Of a stretch of 57,437 nucleotides of DNA, positions 46,512-53,500 are shown in pieces. Made by a program: the position numbers and the translations under genes. The notes below the pieces were generated by a model, which worked only from the letters and a program-made list of their open reading frames with translations, was not told where the DNA came from and searched no databases. The stretch is taken from assembly GCA_020850535.1 (NCBI GenBank), contig JADZEM010000097.1:1-57437 (forward strand). The letters run 5' to 3'. Source of the stretch: Chloroflexota bacterium (GTDB lineage: Bacteria; Chloroflexota; UBA6077; JACCZL01). The first letter of the stretch is position 1. Every line of letters begins with the position of its first letter.

Positions 46512-47600
46512 GTGAAGATCACGCACGTCACCACCCGCGCCGTCGTCACGCCGGCCGACACGACACTCCTGTTCAATCGCGCGCCGTCGCCGGCCACCAT
46601 GGACTTCGTCACGCTGGAGCTGGGCACCGACGACGGCCTCGTCGGCATCGGCGTCACGTTCTTCGGGGCCGCCCTCAACAATGCGCTCCGGCAGGCCGTG
46701 GACGACCTCGCCCGGCTGCTGATCGGCGACGATCCTACCCAGGTCGAGCGGATCGCCGCCAAGCTGCGGCTGGCCGCCGGCTCGGCCGGCCCCGGCGGCA
46801 TCTTCACCCTGGCGCTGTCCGCCATCGACATGGCCTGCTGGGACTTGAAGGGCAAAGCCGTCAATCAGTCCCTCAGCGAGCTGCTCGGCGGCCTCCGAGA
46901 CCGCGCGCCCACTTACGCCAGCGGCGCGCTGATCCGGCCGTTCCCCGCCTCGTACCTCGCGGAGGCTGGCCCGAAGCTGGTCGAGATGGGCTTCCGGCAG
47001 ATGAAGATGCAGTGCGGCTCCGAGGCGACCATCGCCGAGTCAGTCGAGCGCGTCCGCGTCATGCGCGAGGCCATCGGCCCCGACATCGATCTCATGTGCG
47101 ACATCAACCAGTTGTGGAGCGTCAATCAAGCCATCGAGATCGGACGGCAGATCGAGCCGTACCACCTCTACTGGCTCGAGGACGCCACCGTGCACGACGA
47201 CTACGCTGGCCTGGCACGGATCGCCGACGCCCTGACGACGCCCATCGCGGCCGGCGAGTACCACTACGGCATCGTGCCGTTCCGCCACCTGCTCGAAGCG
47301 CGCTCCATCGACATCGTGATGATCGATCTGGTGCGCGTCGGCGGCATCACCCAGTGGCTCAAGGTGGCCGGCATGGCCGAGGCGTACAACCTGCCCGTCG
47401 TCAGCCACCTGATCCCCGAGGTCCACGTCCACCTGATCTCGGCCATCCCCAACGGGCTGACGGTCGAGTACATGCCGCGCCTGCACCTGCTGATGGAGGA
47501 GACGCCGGCCATCGAAGATGGGCAGATCGTCGTCCCGAAGAAGCCGGGCCTCGGACTCACGTTCGATCGGGCGGCGCTCAAGCGCTACACCGTCGGGTAG
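46512..47600 (+). CDS. Mandelate racemase/muconate lactonizing enzyme family protein
   Basis: A 362-residue enolase-superfamily enzyme with capping domain and (beta/alpha)7-beta barrel. Metal ligands are expected at about Asp197 (MCDINQ), Glu222 (YWLEDATV) and Glu249 (IAAGEYHYG). The general base His is in VVSHLIPEVHVH with Asp in VMIDLVRVGG. The KxK pair of the mandelate racemase group reads KMQ, so the second Lys is Gln. It probably dehydrates or epimerises a carboxylate such as a sugar acid. GTG start at 46512. Follows the SelA-like gene on the same strand. Confidence 0.88.
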   Translation: MKITHVTTRAVVTPADTTLLFNRAPSPATMDFVTLELGTDDGLVGIGVTFFGAALNNALRQAVDDLARLLIGDDPTQVERIAAKLRLAAGSAGPGGIFTLALSAIDMACWDLKGKAVNQSLSELLGGLRDRAPTYASGALIRPFPASYLAEAGPKLVEMGFRQMKMQCGSEATIAESVERVRVMREAIGPDIDLMCDINQLWSVNQAIEIGRQIEPYHLYWLEDATVHDDYAGLARIADALTTPIAAGEYHYGIVPFRHLLEARSIDIVMIDLVRVGGITQWLKVAGMAEAYNLPVVSHLIPEVHVHLISAIPNGLTVEYMPRLHLLMEETPAIEDGQIVVPKKPGLGLTFDRAALKRYTVG

Positions 47601-47729
47601 AGCGCCGGTCGACATGGGAGCAGGGGGACGAGAACGGTCACGGCGCCGCGCCGGCCATGCGCTACCATCTCGGCGTGGCCGCTCCCGCGCAGCGCGCCCC
47701 ACGAGCAACCACGCGCAGCAAGGACGCGC

Positions 47730-48146
47730 ATGAGCATCGACCGTGGCTCGACGAACCCCGACCACATCAACGAGCGGCTCGCCGGCACGATGGCTGGCTT
47801 CCTCGGCATCAAGGTGGTGGAGGCCAGCCTCGACCGCGTCGTGACCGAGCTGGAGATCCGCCAGGAGATCCAGAACGGCAGCGGCATCGTGCACGGCGGC
47901 ACGCTGATGGCCCTGGCCGACACGACCGGAGCCGTCGCCACCGTCGTGAATCTCAAGCCCGGCGAACACACCACCACCATCGAGTCGAAGACCAACTTTC
48001 TGGCGGCCGGCCGGGCCGGCATCATGCGTGCCACCGCGACGCCGCTCCACAAGGGCCGCCGCACGATGGTCTGGCAGACCGCGATCACCGACGAGAGCGG
48101 TCGGCTGCTCTCCCTCACCACCCAGACCCAGCTCGTCATCTCCTGA
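47730..48146 (+). CDS. PaaI-type hotdog-fold thioesterase
   Basis: A 138-residue protein with the hotdog active-site segment SGIVHGGTLMALADTTGAVA and the second strand set TIESKTNFLAAGRAG. The size and motif fit PaaI/YdiI acyl-CoA thioesterases, which hydrolyse stalled CoA esters. The ATG at 47730 has AAGGAC upstream. 129 bp after the enolase-family gene; it may or may not share its transcript. Confidence 0.88.
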   Translation: MSIDRGSTNPDHINERLAGTMAGFLGIKVVEASLDRVVTELEIRQEIQNGSGIVHGGTLMALADTTGAVATVVNLKPGEHTTTIESKTNFLAAGRAGIMRATATPLHKGRRTMVWQTAITDESGRLLSLTTQTQLVIS

Positions 48147-48273
48147 GCGCACTGGCACATCACCCAACCTGACGGCCGTACCACCCCTGCGAGAATGCAT
48201 TCCGGACACTGCACTGGTGATCGAGCGATCGGCGCATGCTCGACAGATCGCCACCCGTAGCGTGCAGGAGGAC

Positions 48274-50367
48274 ATGCCGATGCTGCTCACCTCTGGGTCG
48301 GCGATAGGACCGTATCGGCTGATGGAGCCCGCTGGGGCCGGCGGGATGGCGCAGGTCTGGCGTGCGTACGACACGCGCCTTGACCGGTACGTCGCCATCA
48401 AGTTCCTGTCGCCTCAGTACGCGACGGACCCGACGTACCTCGAACGATTTCGCCGCGAAGCCCGCGCCATCTCCCGGCTGGACCATCCGAACATCCTGAC
48501 CATCCACGACTTCGGCGAGCAGGACGGCTGGACGTACATGGTCAGCCCGTACCTGGGCGGCGGCACACTGGCGGGACGCCTGCGACGCGGGCCGTGGAGC
48601 ATCGCCGAGGCGCTCCACAGCCTGGAGCCACTCGCGTCGGCGCTCGACTACGCACACGCGCAGGGCATCGTCCACCGCGACGTGAAGCCGTCCAACGTCC
48701 TGCTCACCACGGATGGGCGCGTCGTACTCAGCGACTTCGGCATCGCGCGGATCGTCGAAGGCAGCACGATGCTCAGTCAGGCCGGACTGATCGTCGGCAC
48801 GCCGATGTACATGTCGCCGGAGCAGGCCGACGGACAGCCAGCCGGGCCGCCGAGCGACCTGTACAGCCTGGGCGTGGTGGCGTACGAGATGCTGACCGGG
48901 CGTCCGCCGTTTCTGGGCGAGACGCCGCTGGCGCTGCTCCGCGCCCACCTCGACAAGCCGCTTCCGCCGGCGCGCTCGCTCAATCCAGCGCTGCCCGAAG
49001 CGATCGAGGCGGCCCTGTTCAAGGTCATGGCGAAAGATCCGGCAGACCGCTACGCCTCCGGGGCACACTTCATCACGGCCCTGCGGGCCGCCGCGCACAG
49101 CCCCACCCCAGCCAGTCAAGTAACGACACAGGTCGCACCCCCGCCGCCCCTGCCGCAGCCGGCCCCCACCGCGCCCTTGCGAGCAGCGGTCGAGACTCCA
49201 CCACCGACTCGCGGACAGCCGACCGTCGCGACAGATGAGCCACGTCGGGTCACGCGGAGGCGGGCGCTGGCCGTGGGAATGGGCGTGGCCGCTGCCGGGA
49301 TCGGCGTCCTGGCGTTCCAGGCGGCCGGCATCCCCATGATCCCAACGACCTCGAGCGCGACGCCCACGCCGAGGCCCCCGGCCACCGCCCCTGCCGCCCG
49401 TGCCGCCCCTGCCGCCAGTGCAAAGGACGCCGCCTCGCCCACCCGCGCGCCGGCCACGCCCTCCCCGACGCCCCCAGCCGCCGACCCGGTCAAGGGACGA
49501 GAGCTCCAGCTTGACGGATACGCCCTCGCCCTCTCGCCTGACGGAAAGACGCTTGCCGTTGGCGATTCTTATGGCAAGCTCAGCCTCTGGAACACCGCCG
49601 ACGGCAGCCAGCTCTTCAGCTTCCCCACGGCGGAGCCGCTGGTCTCCAGGCTGAAGTTCTCGCCGTCCGGCGATGTCCTGGGGATCGTCCGTGGATCCAC
49701 GGTGCAGCTCTGGAACGTGGCCCAGCAGCAGCAGATCGAGATCCTGGAGCTTGGACTTGGCGTCGGGGGCATGGCCTTCTCCCCGGACGGGCAGACGGTC
49801 GCGGCCGGCCGGTTTGACGGCGTCATCCACCTGCTGCGGGCATCCAACCTTGCCAAGATCGGCGCGCTGCGCGGGCACGCAACCGTCGTATCGGGGATAG
49901 CTTTCTCGCCCGACGGCCAGACGCTCGCCTCGGCCGCCGGAGACGCCACCGTCCGACTCTGGCGCGTTTCTGACGAAAGCGAGCTTCATCGCCTGTCCGG
50001 GCACACGGACCAGGTCTGGCATGTCGTGTTCTCGCCAGACGGCCAGACGCTGGCCTCGGCCAGTCGCGACGCCACGGTGCGCCTCTGGAAGGCGGCTGAT
50101 GGCAGCGCCATCCGCGTCCTCAAGCCAGAGCAGCCAGACGCGGGAACGATCTACGGCCTGGGATTCTCTGCCGATGGGCGCACCCTGGCTGCAGCGTCGA
50201 ACACTGTCGGCACGGTGCTGTGGCGCGTGGCCGACGGTGCAGTGTCGGGCATCCTCGGTCCGGAAACAAGCATCCGCGCCATGGCCGTGTCGGCTGACGG
50301 CCATACTCTGGCCGTGTCAGGCAGATCCGTGAACCTCTGGCGACTCCCCTGGCGCCGACGCGACTGA
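48274..50367 (+). CDS. PknB-type Ser/Thr kinase with extracytoplasmic WD40 propeller
   Basis: A 697-residue protein. The kinase (about 10-270) has the Gly loop AGAGGMAQVW, Lys43 in VAIKFL, the catalytic loop HRDVKPSNV (about 135), DFG (about 154) and SPE in place of APE. A Pro-rich linker leads to one membrane segment (about 328-352), then a Thr-Pro-Ala linker and about seven WD40 units (from about 409), each with FSPDGQTLAS-type and RLW-type ends. Such proteins link an outside beta-propeller to a kinase inside. AGGAGGAC five nt upstream fixes the ATG at 48274. The helicase gene follows after 204 bp. Confidence 0.92.
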   Translation: MPMLLTSGSAIGPYRLMEPAGAGGMAQVWRAYDTRLDRYVAIKFLSPQYATDPTYLERFRREARAISRLDHPNILTIHDFGEQDGWTYMVSPYLGGGTLAGRLRRGPWSIAEALHSLEPLASALDYAHAQGIVHRDVKPSNVLLTTDGRVVLSDFGIARIVEGSTMLSQAGLIVGTPMYMSPEQADGQPAGPPSDLYSLGVVAYEMLTGRPPFLGETPLALLRAHLDKPLPPARSLNPALPEAIEAALFKVMAKDPADRYASGAHFITALRAAAHSPTPASQVTTQVAPPPPLPQPAPTAPLRAAVETPPPTRGQPTVATDEPRRVTRRRALAVGMGVAAAGIGVLAFQAAGIPMIPTTSSATPTPRPPATAPAARAAPAASAKDAASPTRAPATPSPTPPAADPVKGRELQLDGYALALSPDGKTLAVGDSYGKLSLWNTADGSQLFSFPTAEPLVSRLKFSPSGDVLGIVRGSTVQLWNVAQQQQIEILELGLGVGGMAFSPDGQTVAAGRFDGVIHLLRASNLAKIGALRGHATVVSGIAFSPDGQTLASAAGDATVRLWRVSDESELHRLSGHTDQVWHVVFSPDGQTLASASRDATVRLWKAADGSAIRVLKPEQPDAGTIYGLGFSADGRTLAAASNTVGTVLWRVADGAVSGILGPETSIRAMAVSADGHTLAVSGRSVNLWRLPWRRRD

Positions 50368-50571
50368 CGCCGAGGCCGTACCCGCACATCCACCTGACGG
50401 ATATCCGCGGCCCACGACGCCACGATCTCAGATCCCACAACGGGGTAGTCATCACCTGAGAACGCCCCCGCTCGTTCCCATTGGGCGAATGGACAACAGG
50501 GCGGCTGACGCGCCGCTACTTCACGAGACGCCCCGTTCGCGGTACCATTCGGGGCAGGATCGGGAAGGCGA

Positions 50572-53500
50572 ATGCAGGAAGCGCACCCAGCAGGGGCCGG
50601 AGCACCGCCGGCATCCACGTCGCCGACAGCGCACGTCAGCACGGCAATCGACCGCTGGCAGCGCGAACTGCTCGACCTCTCGCGGAACAACCGGCTGCTC
50701 CACTTCCAGCCAGCCGGCGGGGGCGGCGGTCGGAGCGGTCAGCGCGGCGTCCCCGTCGCCCAGCCCGCCGCCGCCGAGCTGTTCGACCGGCTCGCCAACC
50801 GCGAGCGCAAGCAGACCATTGCCCGGCCTCCCGTCGCCGCGCAGCAGCCGCTCGACCTGACCGACACTGTGGAGGACGCCCCCCACCCCCAGCCCGGGGG
50901 AGACACCCCGCTCCCGCGTACGGGGAAGGGGCTGGGGGGCGTAACGCTCAAGCGCGACGAGATCCTGCTCGACCACGATCCCGCCCGCCTCGAAACGCTC
51001 CTCTACCGGCTGCGCCTGCGCGCCCGCTCCGCCCTTCAGGAGCAGGGCATCGACATCCTCTACGTCGCCTTCGGGCTGCTGGAGTGGACCCTCCCGAACG
51101 AGGCCGACCGGCCGATCAGTCCATTGTTGCTGCTGCCTGTCAGGCTCGACCGCAAGCGGACCGGCGATCCGTACACCCTGACGCCGCTCGACGAGCCGCC
51201 GATCCTCAACCCCGCGCTGACGTTCCAGTTGGAGCAGACTTACCGGCTGACACTGGCCCTGCCCGACACCGAGGCCGACCTGGACTACACCGTCACCCTC
51301 GACGCACTCAGGCAGAGCATCGGCGAGGCGACGGTTGCGCGGGATCACGGCTGGGAGATCCGCGATGGCGCCTTCCTGGGCCTGTTTTCCTTTGCGAAGC
51401 AGGCGATGTACGCCGATCTGGAGGCCAACCGCGCGCGCTTCGGCAAGCACCCGGTCGTGCGGGCGCTCGCCGGCGATCCCGGCGGCCTGACCAGCCTGAC
51501 ACTCCCCGATCCGGTCCACCTGGACGAGCAGGAGCACCCGCACGAGACCTTCCAGGTGCTCGACGCCGACGCCAGCCAGCGCACCGTCCTGGCGGCGATC
51601 CGCAAGGGCGGCAACCTCGTGGTACAGGGACCGCCAGGGACAGGCAAGTCCCAGACCATCGCCAACGCCATCGCCGAGACGCTCGCGCGCGGCAAGACGG
51701 TGCTCTTCGTCAGCGAGAAGCTGGCCGCGCTCCAGGTCGTCGCGAAGCGGCTGCGGGCAGCCGGCCTCGGCGAGTTCTGCCTGGAGGCGCACGGGCACGG
51801 CGGCGACAAGAAGGCCGTCGTCACGGCGCTGGCCGGCGCGCTTCCACAGACGATGCACCACCCGGCACCCGTCCCGACCGACGACCTCACCCTGCTGGCC
51901 GAGCGCCGCGCCGCCCTCAACGCCTACGCCCGCGCCCTGCACGACCATCACAACCCGCTCGGCGCGTCGGCCTTCGCGCTGCACGGCGAGCTGGCGAAGC
52001 GGGCGTCCGCCCCGCGCGTCCTGTTCGACGTGCCCACCATCAGCGCGTTGAGCGGCGAGAAGACGATGCGGCTGCTCGACCTCGGCCGGCGGCTGGTCCC
52101 GCTGGCCGGCGTCGTCACCGCGCCCGAACAGCATCCCTGGTTCGGCTGCACGGTCCAGCGCTGGAACCCGCTGGTGCAGGCGCAGCTCCAGACCACGCTC
52201 GACCGTCTCGCCACGGCATCCGACGAGCTGGCCGAGGTCCACGCCCGCGCGAGCCATCGCTGGGGCCTCGCGCCGGAGCCGACGCTGAGCGGCGCGCGCT
52301 GGCTGCTCCAGGCGCTCGCGCTGCTGGAGGAGCGGCCGGCCACCCTCGGGCGCTGGCTGGAGCGGCCAGACCTCTCAGCCCTGGTCGAGCGCGTCGGTCT
52401 GTGGGGCGGGCGCTGCCAGGGGCATGTCCAGCGACGCCTGACGCTCCTGTCGCACTACCACGAGACGCTCTTCGCGCTCGATCTGTCGAGCATCGTTGCC
52501 GCCATCGAGCGCGTCGAGCTTGGCGCGATCGCCCGGCTGCGCGGCGAGGGGCCGGCCGTGGACCGTGCCCTCGGCGCCCGCGCCGCCGTCGAGCAGAGCA
52601 CGGCACGCGTGCTGCGCGCCATCCCGGCCGCACTCGACGCCGCCGCCGAGCTGGCGAGACCACTCGGGATGGCCGCCCCCGAGGCCCGCGGCGAGCTGGA
52701 GCGTGCGCTGCGAGTTGCCGACGTCATCGGCACGGCTCCCCATCCGACGGCCGAATGGCTCCAGCCGGGAGCCGCCGGCCGTCTGATCGGCCAGGCTGAG
52801 GAGGCCGCGCGCCAGCACGAGCGCGCTCGCACCAACCGTCTCGCGCTGCTGGAGCGCTTCGACGAGGGCGTGCTGACGGCGATCACCCCCGAGATGGCCG
52901 AGCGCTTCGCGTCCGGCTACGGCTCCTGGCTGCGCGCGCTGCGGCCGTCCTGGTACGCCGACCTCGGGACGCTCAAGCATCACCTGCGCCCGGAGCACGC
53001 CGCCGCCGGCCTTGACTACGAAGCCGCCCAGGCAGCGATCTGGCACTGGCGCGAGCTCTGCGCCGCCGAGGCGTGGCTCGGGCAGGCGGCAGGCGCGCTC
53101 GCGAACGTCTTCGGACGGCACTACCAGGGCGAGCGGACCGACTGGGAGGCCCTGCACCGGTCGCTTGGGGCCGTACAGGCGCTCGAAGCCCTGCTCGGGA
53201 ACGTCTCCCGCTGGCCGCGCGTGCGTGCACTGCTGCTCGACGAGGACGACCCCGGCCCGCTGCGCCGGCCCACCGAGTCGCTGCGGGCCGCCCTGGCCGA
53301 GCTGGACGCCGCCATGACGATCCTCGAACGGGTGGCAGGCCGCGATCTGGCGACGCAGAACCCGGTCTCGGGGGCGGAGCGTGGGGGCGGCGGCCCGGAC
53401 TACCACGTTCACCCGCTGCCGGCCGTCGCCGCCGACCTCCAGCACTGGCTGGAGGCACTCGCGCCACTCTGGGCGGCGTCGGATCAGCTCCACGCCAGCC

